From contig JAFGKO010000102.1 in assembly GCA_016928525.1 (NCBI GenBank), positions 1-16,673 of the forward strand: 16,673 nucleotides of DNA, given 5' to 3'. Both the position numbers and the translations under genes were made by a program. Of the stretch, positions 1-7,132 are shown in pieces (within the stretch, counting starts at the first letter, position 1; each line of letters begins with the position of its first letter). The DNA is from Anaerolineales bacterium. GTDB taxonomy: Bacteria > Chloroflexota > Anaerolineae > Anaerolineales > Villigracilaceae. The notes under the pieces are model-generated. The model was not told where the DNA came from, did no database searches, and saw only the letters and a list, made by a program, of their open reading frames with translations.

Positions 1-2
1 AA

Positions 3-101
3 GAACGAACTCGACAGTCCAACGGAGAACCGGGGATCGTGCTGATTTTTTATCGACACGGATACCCCGGCCTGTTTTTATTGCTGCATGGAGAAGAGTA
101 A
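3..101 (+). CDS. 3' end of an unidentified protein gene
   Basis: Partial: only the last 32 codons lie in the window, in frame 3, ending in TAA at 99-101. The visible tail reads ...GIVLIFYRHGYPGLFLLLHGEE, hydrophobic with a charged end. The stop codon is followed directly by the ATG of the next gene at 102, with no intervening base, and the ribosome binding site of that gene (GGAGAAGAG, about 90-98) lies inside these last codons. This arrangement argues that the frame is really translated and that the two genes are coupled. No family can be recognised from so short a piece. The other two frames stop at 45 and 117 and read less plausibly. Confidence 0.5.
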   Translation, partial: ERTRQSNGEPGIVLIFYRHGYPGLFLLLHGEE

Positions 102-665
102 ATGAAACAATACTCTAAACAGGGACTTTGGTCTCTTTTCCTGGTATGTGCTTTTCCATTCCATATTTGGACTATCGTCCTCGCTTTCAGAGATTTCTCC
201 TGGGTGACAGAGCGCACCAATTCATGGGATGCAGTTGGTGTACTTTCCTATGGGCTGATTTTTGCTTTCATCGAGAGCGTGGCAGTTTTCCTGGTCACAA
301 TACTGCTCGGGTTTCTTGTCTCGAAGAAGTGGGGAGAAGACCGGCGCAATGCTTTACTGGGCAATCTGGTATTGATTGTAAGTTTGTGGGCAATGGCAAG
401 CTATCTATTTTTTATCTTACAGGTGTCTGTCCCCGGACAAACAATCGATTTCTTTGTTAATCTTAAGCATCCGCTCAGGTTCTTATATGCACTTAGTCTT
501 GCTCTCGTTGGAGTGACCATTACACTCCCGACTTATCTCATTCTGCGGTCGGAAAAATTCCTACAATTTGTAAAGGGACTTTTCGAACGGCTCTCCTTGT
601 TGACGGTGTTTTATCTTTTTTTTGATTTCATAGGTTTGATAATTGTAATTATTCGCAATGTTTGA
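102..665 (+). CDS. hypothetical polytopic membrane protein
   Basis: The 187-residue protein consists largely of about five hydrophobic segments, at roughly residues 9-29, 44-72, 83-107, 124-146 and 163-185, separated by short charged loops such as KKWGEDRR near 75-82. It is therefore predicted to be an integral inner-membrane protein. I see no signal peptide cleavage site, catalytic motif or metal ligands, and do not recognise the family. The start is supported by GGAGAAGAG just upstream and by the preceding gene's stop codon ending at 101, so it is probably the distal gene of an operon that enters from the left. Its base composition is more AT-rich than the genes from 1465 onward, which may reflect its membrane content or a different origin. 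Confidence 0.75.
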   Translation: MKQYSKQGLWSLFLVCAFPFHIWTIVLAFRDFSWVTERTNSWDAVGVLSYGLIFAFIESVAVFLVTILLGFLVSKKWGEDRRNALLGNLVLIVSLWAMASYLFFILQVSVPGQTIDFFVNLKHPLRFLYALSLALVGVTITLPTYLILRSEKFLQFVKGLFERLSLLTVFYLFFDFIGLIIVIIRNV

Positions 666-844
666 TTTACAGGGTACTGCGTAAATATTTGAACCAAGGT
701 TCCAGGATTTGCGGGCAATTCGAAACAAGAAAATTCGCATATTTTTTACAAGAAGCAGTATTAGAACTTATGCGGTTCGAGAAAAGGTACCGAAACATGA
801 GTCATCCCAAACTTAAGGATTCAGCCACTGATTACACGGATAAG

Positions 845-1097
845 CACGGATTTTTGAATTAATTTGCCAGAGCTGTGTCCTAAAGGGTTAAAAACTTAGC
901 CGACCCTTCGCGCTGGATCGGCTAAGTCTGTGATTACTACCGTACAAACACCAAGATTGAATCGCAAAGCCCGCACACCGTCCCGGTGTCCTTCGGGAAA
1001 GTTCACAAAGAAAAAACACTAAACCTTCGCGGTCTTAGCGCTCTTTGCGGTAAATAATTGCAGAATGTTCGGTAGAGACATTCTCTGTAAATCCGTG
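845..1097. repeat. decayed element bounded by CACGGATTT inverted repeats
   Basis: CACGGATTT at 845-853 and its exact reverse complement AAATCCGTG at 1089-1097 bound a 253-base segment with no gene. The left end is preceded by CACTGATTACACGGATAAG, a CACGGAT-type repeat. Inside lies a corrupted CTTCGCGGTCTTAGCGCTC segment. I infer a degenerate dispersed element; its exact limits are uncertain. Confidence 0.35.
894..927 (-). terminator. 10-bp hairpin, possible minus-strand terminator
   Basis: ACTTAGCCGA (894-903) and TCGGCTAAGT (918-927) form a perfect 10-bp stem around a 14-base loop. Read on the minus strand the stem is followed by TTTTT (889-893 reversed), the layout of an intrinsic terminator. 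No minus-strand gene ends here, so the hairpin could instead be a stray repeat element or the end of an unannotated transcript. On the plus strand there is no T-tract. Confidence 0.35.
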
Positions 1098-1258
1098 AAA
1101 TTCGGGGGGAGCCATGTTTCAAGCTTCTCCTAATTCGACTGCGCAACTCCTATTTAATAAGAAGAGAGAGCATCTGGAAACCATCATCCTAACAAACAGA
1201 CTCTCTTTTTACTGTCCCCTCAAACAACCTCATCGTGCGCACTTAAGCATATTCTTAC

Positions 1259-1287
1259 TTGACAGGCATTCCCTCCGTTGTTACACT
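1259..1287 (+). promoter_or_regulatory. sigma-70 promoter of the riboswitch-ATPase unit
   Basis: TTGACA (1259-1264) is a perfect -35 box. It is followed by 17 bases and TACACT (1282-1287), a good -10 box. Transcription would start near 1294, at the very 5' edge of the riboswitch fold. Confidence 0.8.
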
Positions 1288-1290
1288 GAC

Positions 1291-1419
1291 TACGGATGGG
1301 GAGTAGCCGCCTGGATCCCCTCAGGGCAGGCTGTCGTCAGGACAGAGCGCAGCTCTCGGCAGTCCGCGCGCTTGTATGCGTTGGCAAGACCACCACGATA
1401 GCCGTGGTGGTCTTTTTTT
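1291..1419 (+). promoter_or_regulatory. yybP-ykoY (Mn2+) riboswitch with expression platform
   Basis: Sequence: GGGGAGTAGC at 1298-1307, the hallmark loop of this riboswitch family, is followed at once by a hairpin GCCTG (1309-1313) / CAGGC (1327-1331). A second conserved-looking piece, GTCGTCAGGACA (1333-1344), comes next, and the 3' side closes with GGCAAGACC (1383-1391). The 5' CGGATGG (1293-1299) can pair imperfectly with CCACCACG (1390-1397), giving the closing helix. That 3' strand is also the left arm of the intrinsic terminator at 1388-1412, so aptamer and terminator exclude each other. Family knowledge: these aptamers bind Mn2+ and commonly precede Mn exporters, including P-type ATPases, switching expression on. 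Inference: Mn2+ allows read-through into the ATPase at 1465. A covariance search was not possible here. Confidence 0.85.
1388..1419 (+). terminator. riboswitch-controlled intrinsic terminator
   Basis: GACCACCACG (1388-1397) and CGTGGTGGTC (1403-1412) form a perfect 10-bp stem with a 5-base loop, followed by seven T (1413-1419). It lies between the riboswitch aptamer and the ATPase start codon, and its left arm overlaps the closing helix of the aptamer. Confidence 0.92.
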
Positions 1420-1464
1420 GGCAAAGTTGCCCATCGAAAATCTACAAAGCGGAGGCTTGCACAC

Positions 1465-4389
1465 ATGGACATAAACTCGAACGGGGATGAAAAACGAACC
1501 TCGGATGAGGCCTGGCATGCGCTGACAGCAGAAGATGTACTCAGGCATCTGGAAGTTCAGGATGAGGGTTTGACAGCCAAACAGGCTGCCCATCGCTTAA
1601 ACCAGTACGGCCAGAACCAGTTGCAGGAAGCGCCACGTCCTACCTTTCTGCAAATGCTATGGGACCAGCTCAACAATTTCGTTGTTATCCTCTTGATCGT
1701 CGCCTCTATCATTTCGGCGTTGCTGGGAGATTACATCGAAGCTGGAGCGATCATGGCGATTGTGGTCTTAAATGCAGTGCTTGGCATCGTTCAGGAACAG
1801 CGCGCGGAGGAGGCCCTGGCGGCTCTCAAACGCCTGGCTGCGCCGGACGCGCAAGTCATGCGCGATGGGCGTCGGCAGTCCATTCCGGCGCGCGATCTGG
1901 TGCCCGGTGACATCGTCTTCCTGGAAGCTGGCAACTATATCCCTGCAGATGTACGTTTGCTGGAAGCTATCAACCTGCGCGTGGAGGAAGCCTCGCTGAC
2001 CGGCGAGTCACTGCCAGTGCAGAAGAACGCCGCCACCGTGCTGGATAAGAACGTCCCGCTCGGAGACCGCAAGAACACAGCTTTCATGGGTACCTTGGTT
2101 TCTTATGGCCGAGGGCGTGGCGTAGTGGTCAGCACTGGCATGCGCACACAGTTAGGCTTGATCGCTACGATGTTGCAAAGCGTAGAATCTGAAGAAACCC
2201 CGCTCCAGCGCCGCCTGGACCAGTTGGGAAAAACATTGAGCATTGCCTCGTTGCTTCTGGTGGCAATTGTATTCATTGTCGCTCTGATCAACTATACCGA
2301 AATTGGCGAGTTGTTTACCGGACCGCTAGCCTATTTCAAGGAATTCGCAGCGGAAATCACTGAGGTTTTCATCATCGCTGTCAGCCTGGCGATTGCGGCA
2401 GTCCCGGAGGGGTTACCAGCGGTGGTGACCATCAGCCTGGCGCTGGGCATGCGCGAGATGATCCAGCGTCACGCGCTCATCCGTAAATTGTCTTCCGTTG
2501 AAACGCTGGGTTCCGCCACCGTGATTTGTTCCGATAAAACCGGAACACTGACGCAAAATGAAATGACTGTCACACGTTTATGGGCGGATGGGCAATTCAT
2601 TAAGGTGACCGGTTCAGGCTATGCGCCGCATGGTGATTTCATGGTCGACGAAAAGCCGGTCGATTTGGCAAAATATCCAGCCATCCTGACTTCTCTCTGG
2701 CTGGGCGTGCTCAATAACGACGCTGCTCTTGAAATCACCGGCGAACGCGAAGAAGAAAAGACCTACCGCATCGTCGGCGACCCGACCGAAGGCGCCCTGA
2801 TCGTGGCCGCCGCCAAAACTGGCGCCTGGCAAGGCGAAGTCAAAGAAGCATACCCGCGCGGGAACGAGGTTCCCTTTGACTCGGAACGCAAGCGCATGAT
2901 CACTATCCATGATGTGGACAACCCGCGTCCGGATGACATTTCCCCGTTTTATGATGAACACTTCAAAGGTTGGGATGTGATTGCTGTCAAAGGCGCGCCC
3001 GATATTGTGCTGGACTTATGCTCGCACTACCAAAACATGGATGATCAGTCCAAGCCGTTGAACGATGAGAAGCGGAAGCGTATCCTGGCCGCCAATGATG
3101 AGATGACCAAAGATGCCCTGCGCGTATTAGGTGTAGCCTACCGTATGGAAAAGGATATCATCGGTCATGTAGAAGAGCTCAAAGCCGAAGAGTTAGAAAA
3201 GGATTTGGTCTTTGTCGGTTTGATAGGCATGATTGATCCGGCCAGGCAGGAAGTCAAACCGGCACTCGAAAATGCACGCCAGGCAGGCATCAGTACAGTG
3301 ATGATCACAGGCGACTATCCGAACACCGCGCGCGCCATCGCCGAATCCATTGGCTTGATGAAGTACAGGAAAGGCGTCCTAACTGGTGGGGACCTGGACA
3401 AGATGAGTGACAAACAATTGCAGGATGTTATTGAGGACACGGCTGTATTTGCTCGCGTCTCGCCTGAACACAAGATGCGCATTGTGGATGCGCTGCAGGC
3501 CAAGGACGAAGTGGTCGCCATGACAGGCGATGGCGTCAACGATGCCCCGGCCATCAAGCGTGCCGACATCGGTGTGGCCATGGGCATCACCGGAACGGAC
3601 GTGGCCAAAGAAACCGCTGATATGGTGTTGACCGATGATAACTATGCCAGCATCGTTGCAGCCGTGGAGCAGGGACGTATCATTTACAGCAATATCCGCA
3701 AGTTCGTGTTCTTCCTGCTCTCCTCCAATGTGGCAGAGATCATGATCATCTTCCTGGCCACGCTGGCGGGTCTTCCTGCGCCGCTGACTGCCATTCAACT
3801 GCTCTGGCTGAACCTGGTTACAGACGGCGCACCTGCGCTTGCGTTGGCGATGGAAAAAGGCGACCCCGATATCATGGAACAGCAACCACGCGCCAAAAGC
3901 GAACCAATCATCAACCGCAGCATGGGACTGGGCATCGTCATTCAGACCATTACCCAAACCACCGCCGTTCTGATGGCCTTTGGTCTGGGATTATACTGGC
4001 ACATTGACCAGGCGCTCCCGGCGGGCATCAACCCTATCCTCGGCCTGATCCAGCACGATTGGCGTGGTGTGGATGTGCAAACGGCCGAAACAATGGCCTT
4101 CCTGACACTCTCTCTGTGCGAGTTATTCCGCGCTTACACCGTCCGTTCGGAACGCGCCTCGCTCTTCACGATTGGCATTTTCTCCAACAAGTATATGCAA
4201 TATGCAGTCGGGCTTTCAATCACCTTGTTGCTGCTGGTCGCTGGAGTTCCCTTCCTACAGCCTATCTTCAACACCCACTGGCTCAACGTGAACGAATGGC
4301 TGCTCGTGGTCGGCTTGGCTCTTATCCCGGCCATTTCCGAGGAAATCACCAAGTTCTACCTGCGAAAGAGTGAACGCAGGACAAAATAA
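1465..4389 (+). CDS. P-type Ca2+/Mn2+ ATPase (P2A type), probable Mn2+ exporter
   Basis: A complete 974-residue cation pump that uses ATP to drive a divalent cation across the cytoplasmic membrane. It has an N-terminal cation-ATPase domain, the actuator motif TGES (179-182), the M4 motif PEGLP (314-318), phosphorylation motif DKTGTLT with D357, nucleotide-binding KGAPD (509-513) and the hinge TGDGVND (687-693). The ion-site residues N755/E758 in M5 and N783, T786, D787 in M6 match site II of SERCA. In M8 the sequence SLCELF seems to carry Ser where SERCA has the site-I Glu, suggesting a single-ion, PMR1-like pump. The start follows GGAGG (1451-1455) by 9 bases. The upstream Mn2+ riboswitch makes Mn2+ the likely substrate; Ca2+ transport remains possible. 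The gene is monocistronic and ends at a large palindrome. Confidence 0.93.
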   Translation: MDINSNGDEKRTSDEAWHALTAEDVLRHLEVQDEGLTAKQAAHRLNQYGQNQLQEAPRPTFLQMLWDQLNNFVVILLIVASIISALLGDYIEAGAIMAIVVLNAVLGIVQEQRAEEALAALKRLAAPDAQVMRDGRRQSIPARDLVPGDIVFLEAGNYIPADVRLLEAINLRVEEASLTGESLPVQKNAATVLDKNVPLGDRKNTAFMGTLVSYGRGRGVVVSTGMRTQLGLIATMLQSVESEETPLQRRLDQLGKTLSIASLLLVAIVFIVALINYTEIGELFTGPLAYFKEFAAEITEVFIIAVSLAIAAVPEGLPAVVTISLALGMREMIQRHALIRKLSSVETLGSATVICSDKTGTLTQNEMTVTRLWADGQFIKVTGSGYAPHGDFMVDEKPVDLAKYPAILTSLWLGVLNNDAALEITGEREEEKTYRIVGDPTEGALIVAAAKTGAWQGEVKEAYPRGNEVPFDSERKRMITIHDVDNPRPDDISPFYDEHFKGWDVIAVKGAPDIVLDLCSHYQNMDDQSKPLNDEKRKRILAANDEMTKDALRVLGVAYRMEKDIIGHVEELKAEELEKDLVFVGLIGMIDPARQEVKPALENARQAGISTVMITGDYPNTARAIAESIGLMKYRKGVLTGGDLDKMSDKQLQDVIEDTAVFARVSPEHKMRIVDALQAKDEVVAMTGDGVNDAPAIKRADIGVAMGITGTDVAKETADMVLTDDNYASIVAAVEQGRIIYSNIRKFVFFLLSSNVAEIMIIFLATLAGLPAPLTAIQLLWLNLVTDGAPALALAMEKGDPDIMEQQPRAKSEPIINRSMGLGIVIQTITQTTAVLMAFGLGLYWHIDQALPAGINPILGLIQHDWRGVDVQTAETMAFLTLSLCELFRAYTVRSERASLFTIGIFSNKYMQYAVGLSITLLLLVAGVPFLQPIFNTHWLNVNEWLLVVGLALIPAISEEITKFYLRKSERRTK

Positions 4390-4405
4390 ATTTCCCCTAA
4401 ATTAT

Positions 4406-4435
4406 ATAGGGACAGGCACATGTGCCTGTCCCTAT
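4406..4435. repeat. palindromic element 1 (perfect 30-base palindrome)
   Basis: ATAGGGACAGGCACA (4406-4420) is followed directly by its exact reverse complement (4421-4435). It sits between the convergent ATPase (stop TAA 4387-4389) and RNase HII genes. The RNase HII stop codon TAG (minus strand, 4434-4432) is part of the palindrome. T5 (4437-4441) follows on the plus strand, so it probably ends the ATPase transcript, and it may act both ways. It resembles the elements at 10110 and 13830. Confidence 0.85.
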
Positions 4436-5058
4436 GTTTTTAATGAAAACGTCTTTCTATGAACGGAGGAATAACCCAATCGTTTCAGCGCGGACCGATG
4501 GGCCTGCGTGCCGTACCCCTTGTTTTGCCCCAGTCCATAGCCGGGATACTGTCCATCCAGCTCACGCATGAGTGCATCGCGCGCTGTCTTTGCCAGCACC
4601 GAGGCGGCCGCAATACTCATGCAACGCGAGTCGCCTTTCGGCAGGGATGTTTGCGGCAGTTCGCTTTCGGGCAGTTCCAGGCGGAAGTCTGTCAGCAAAA
4701 AAATGGGTTGCCGGGTTAATGCGTCTAACGCGCGCATCCCTGCCAGTCGTATAGCGCTGACGATGCCCAAGCGGTCGATTTCTTCGGGGGAGGCATAAGC
4801 CACGCTCCAGGCCAGAGCAGTCACTTGAATGCCTGGCACACACAGGTCACGTTGACGGGGTGTCATCTGCTTGGAATCGCGCACGCAGGCCAAAATCCGG
4901 GAAAGATGCGGATCAGGAGGCAGGATGACTGCCCCAACGGCAACTGGTCCGGCCAGTGCGCCACGTCCGGCCTCATCCAATCCAGCCACGCGACTCAGTC
5001 CGCTTCTCCACAAGTCTATTTCGAATTGCAGATCTGGGAGATCAGTCTTGCGGGTCAT
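4432..5058 (-). CDS. rnhB: ribonuclease HII
   Basis: RNase HII cuts the RNA strand of RNA-DNA hybrids and starts removal of single ribonucleotides misincorporated into DNA. The 208 residues cover the whole family length. The N-terminal motif GLDEAGRGALAGP gives catalytic D28 and E29. DSKQM at 61-65 matches the usual DSKKL, LLTDF gives D124, KGDSR gives D143, and the tail HRKTFSLK is typical of the family end. The usual Gly after the third catalytic Asp (VDG) is replaced by Phe here. The ATG start overlaps the 3' end of the glycosyltransferase gene by 17 bases, so it is the last gene of a four-gene operon. No strong ribosome binding site is visible, consistent with coupling. Its stop codon lies inside the palindrome at 4406-4435. 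Confidence 0.95.
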   Translation of the reverse strand: MTRKTDLPDLQFEIDLWRSGLSRVAGLDEAGRGALAGPVAVGAVILPPDPHLSRILACVRDSKQMTPRQRDLCVPGIQVTALAWSVAYASPEEIDRLGIVSAIRLAGMRALDALTRQPIFLLTDFRLELPESELPQTSLPKGDSRCMSIAAASVLAKTARDALMRELDGQYPGYGLGQNKGYGTQAHRSALKRLGYSSVHRKTFSLKT

Positions 5059-5773
5059 ACCGGCCGCGCAGGTTATTCCAGTGGATCAGGAAGATATCGC
5101 GAAGCATGAGGATAGCGTCTTTGATTGCCCGGAGCTTGGTCTCGGGGTCGAAGTACCAGTGGATTGGCACTTCGCTGATTCGATATCCCCGCTTGAGAGC
5201 AATGTACAGGATCTCTATGTCGAATGACCAACCGGAGACGGTCTGATAAGGAAAAATGTCTTCAGCAACGGCCCCGCGGAAACACTTGAAGCCACATTGC
5301 GTGTCATGAAACCCCGGGAGGATCAGGAGGCGAATGGCAAAATTGATCAGCCGCCCGCCGCGGTGGCGATATTCCGGCTCATTATAGCGAACGGCTCCAG
5401 CAGCCTCTCGCGAGGCAATGGCAATATCAAGCTGTTCCACCTTTGCTGGGATGAATTTACTCAGTTCGGTGATGGGCATCGAAAGATCGGCGTCACACAT
5501 GAAACGATATTCCCCTCTGGCTTCCAGCATGCCGCGGCAAACAGCTTTGCCTTTGCCGGGTTGCTCCTCTTTCAAGATTCGCAAGTTCGCAAGCTGCTTT
5601 GCCAACCCCAGGGCAATTTCATAGGTCCGGTCGCTGCTACCATTTTCAACCACCAGGACTTCCGCGGTGTAATTCTGGGCTTGCAAGAACGTAAAAATTT
5701 GCTCCAGTGCGTGGGGCAATCTACGTTCCTCGTTGTGGGCAGGAATAATAATAGAGAGAAAAGGAGATGCCAA
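5042..5773 (-). CDS. family 2 glycosyltransferase, dolichyl/polyprenyl-phosphate glucosyltransferase-like
   Basis: The 243-residue protein has the GT-A fold signature of GT2 enzymes: SIIIPAHNEE near residues 7-16, VVENGSSDRT around 41-50, GKGKAVCRGM at 73-82 and the metal/nucleotide-binding DAD (94-96). The later motifs DTQCGFKCF and GWSFDIEIL, followed by EVPIHWYF, are those of the ALG5/DPM1-like group that charges a lipid phosphate carrier with a sugar from UDP- or GDP-sugar. No C-terminal membrane segments are present, so it is probably peripheral. The first possible start is TTG at 5773, six bases after the stop codon of the upstream gene in the same frame. No ATG or GTG precedes the conserved N-terminus and no Shine-Dalgarno is evident, so translation is probably coupled. 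It overlaps rnhB by 17 bases. Confidence 0.85.
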   Translation of the reverse strand: MASPFLSIIIPAHNEERRLPHALEQIFTFLQAQNYTAEVLVVENGSSDRTYEIALGLAKQLANLRILKEEQPGKGKAVCRGMLEARGEYRFMCDADLSMPITELSKFIPAKVEQLDIAIASREAAGAVRYNEPEYRHRGGRLINFAIRLLILPGFHDTQCGFKCFRGAVAEDIFPYQTVSGWSFDIEILYIALKRGYRISEVPIHWYFDPETKLRAIKDAILMLRDIFLIHWNNLRGRYDPQD

Positions 5774-5779
5774 AGGAAA

Positions 5780-6736
5780 TCAGGAATTAAGATAGAGAAT
5801 AATGGCAAAACCAACCAGCACGCAAATCTCGACCAGGAGCATACCTGCCAATAGCGCCAGTTGTGGAACGGTCATGCCCAGATAGCGTTTTTTCGCATCA
5901 GCCTTCGCCGGGAGAGGCAGCGCCGGGTTGGTCTCGATCAATTCCGGAGGAATTTCCAACCCCGAATCCTCATCGAATGCGAACCCAAGGTCTGTGGGGT
6001 TGAACGTCCCAGCTTCATCCGCAGCGCGGAAGATAGCCCCGGCGCGCGAAAGTTCCGGCTCTTCCTCACTTCGAATTGCCTGCGCAGCGGACTCTGACTT
6101 TGGCAAGGGAACGGCGGATTCCGATTCCCCATCTTTTTTCGGCGGACGCGGATTGACAATCCGGTCGGCCAATTCATAAGCTGTCTCGACGGTAAAGACA
6201 GGCGCAGCGTTGCTCACCGAAGCCGCCCAACGCTCTAAGGCATCCACCATGACAACACGGACGACCGGGCGTAACGATTGCACATGCATGCCAGGATTGG
6301 CTGTCAATAACACCGGCTCAACAGGTTGCGGCAACTTCACACCCTGGCGCTCAATGAATGCTTGCAACGCCCGCGCCAAACGCTCTGTACGGGTGAGTAA
6401 ATTGATGGCCACAGGCTTAAAGGTCTGGCCGGAAATAGTGCCCCAGCTATCGCCTTTTGCCTGGTAAGTCCCGCGCAAGTGCGTGACATAGGCTGCAAAA
6501 ATCCCCCCCGGCCCTACTATCGCCAGCGGGATCGCGATTCCGCTGGCTCCCAGCGTGTGGTTACGGATCACTGTATACCCTTTTCCCAGGCCGCGCTCCA
6601 ACAGGGCAAGCGCAAATTTCTGGGCCTCTAATTCGGGATACCAGCTCAAGCCGAACTGGAGCGTACCTTGTATACGCTGAATGATCCCTATTTTGCCATT
6701 TTCATCTTGTAGTTGGGTTCGGTCAATCAGTTTCAT
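5780..6736 (-). CDS. NERD-like domain protein with C-terminal membrane anchor
   Basis: A 318-residue protein read from ATG 6736 (an in-frame TTG at 6757 would add seven residues; neither start has a clear ribosome binding site). Residues about 35-175 follow the pattern of the nuclease-related domain (NERD): an early helix (AQKFALALLERGL), the core strand pair IAIPLAIVGPGGIF (67-80), then NLLTRTERLARALQAFIE and PVEPVLLTANPG. The acidic and Lys residues expected of an active NERD nuclease appear replaced (P70, Y83, T85 at my alignment of D, E, K), so it may be a non-catalytic version. Residues 195-285 are acidic, low-complexity linker, and about 290-315 form one transmembrane helix, giving a tail-anchored layout. 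It sits between a small conserved protein and a glycosyltransferase. The family assignment is by eye and moderate. Confidence 0.6.
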   Translation of the reverse strand: MKLIDRTQLQDENGKIGIIQRIQGTLQFGLSWYPELEAQKFALALLERGLGKGYTVIRNHTLGASGIAIPLAIVGPGGIFAAYVTHLRGTYQAKGDSWGTISGQTFKPVAINLLTRTERLARALQAFIERQGVKLPQPVEPVLLTANPGMHVQSLRPVVRVVMVDALERWAASVSNAAPVFTVETAYELADRIVNPRPPKKDGESESAVPLPKSESAAQAIRSEEEPELSRAGAIFRAADEAGTFNPTDLGFAFDEDSGLEIPPELIETNPALPLPAKADAKKRYLGMTVPQLALLAGMLLVEICVLVGFAIILYLNS

Positions 6737-6772
6737 CAGGAAGGGGCTTTTCGACAAATGTGAGGCGCTTTG

Positions 6773-7081
6773 TTAGAACGCCGGAGTCTTTTCGAGATCA
6801 TCGCGTTGCGCCGCATCCTCGCGGGTCGTTAAGAATTCCCTGCCATTTTCACCCACGGCTTTGACGGTCTTGCCGAGTTCAAAAGTGCTGGCCAAAAATT
6901 CCTTGCGTTGACCGGTACTGAAGTTCTTGCCCGCCTTAAGCCGTTCTAGCAGGGTTTTGCGGTCGAGCAACACACGATCCGAGAAGGTGACGCCGCGCCG
7001 CTCGTAGGCGCGCACCAGGGCGATCTGCCCATTCGGGTTGTAGCGAACTGCTTCGATCACTCCGTCGATTTTCTTTGCCAT
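6773..7081 (-). CDS. small conserved hypothetical protein
   Basis: The start is set at ATG 7081 because GGAGGG (7092-7087 on the minus strand) lies five bases upstream; the 18-base longer frame from 7099 would put this site inside the gene. The 102-residue product begins MAKKIDGVIEAVRYNPNGQI and continues with a basic, soluble, mixed alpha/beta sequence (RAYERRGVTFSDRVLLDRKTLLERLKAGKNF) and a charged C-terminus. There is no signal peptide or membrane segment. I cannot assign a function. It is the first gene of the operon that continues with the NERD-like protein, the glycosyltransferase and RNase HII, and has its own promoter directly upstream. Confidence 0.75.
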   Translation of the reverse strand: MAKKIDGVIEAVRYNPNGQIALVRAYERRGVTFSDRVLLDRKTLLERLKAGKNFSTGQRKEFLASTFELGKTVKAVGENGREFLTTREDAAQRDDLEKTPAF

Positions 7082-7099
7082 GGGGGCCCTCCAGTGCAT

Positions 7100-7124
7100 A
7101 TTTTAGCACAAAGGTGACCGTCAC
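7100..7124 (-). promoter_or_regulatory. extended -10 promoter and dyad before the four-gene operon
   Basis: On the minus strand TGC-TAAAAT (7108-7100) is an extended -10 box, placing the transcript start near 7093, just ahead of the GGAGGG ribosome binding site. No good -35 box is seen. Upstream lies GTGAC-c-GTCAC (7114-7124), a perfect 5-bp dyad with one central base, which could be an operator. Confidence 0.5.
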
Positions 7125-7132
7125 TTAAAAAT

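Larger units (their letters stand above)
666..1258. other. long non-coding stretch with decayed repeats
   Basis: About 590 bases without a convincing gene. A 66-codon frame (662-862, TTG start) and the first part of a 95-codon frame (1114-1401) are present but show no ribosome binding site, no recognisable protein character, and overlap repeat or riboswitch sequence. The stretch holds a 9-base inverted pair CACGGATTT (845-853) and AAATCCGTG (1089-1097), a perfect 10-bp hairpin at 894-927, a small hairpin ACACCG-tcc-CGGTGT near 972-986, and a degenerate low-complexity segment (about 1000-1053) of the CTTCGCGGTCTTAGCG type. It ends at the promoter of the ATPase. Confidence 0.6.

Noticed and set aside
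662..862. 66-codon plus-strand frame after the membrane protein
   Set aside because: It begins with TTG without a ribosome binding site, and its end is translated CACGGAT-type repeat sequence; no protein-like conservation is apparent.
1114..1401. 95-codon plus-strand frame before the ATPase
   Set aside because: It runs through the promoter, the whole riboswitch and into the terminator, whose RNA features explain the sequence better; no ribosome binding site.
3379..3957. 192-codon frame antisense to the ATPase
   Set aside because: It is an antisense shadow of a strongly conserved coding region with all P-type ATPase motifs; no start signal of its own.
4406..4435. Insertion sequence or MITE end
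   Set aside because: No target-site duplication is visible around any of the three palindromes, and there is no internal sequence; they are simple hairpins.
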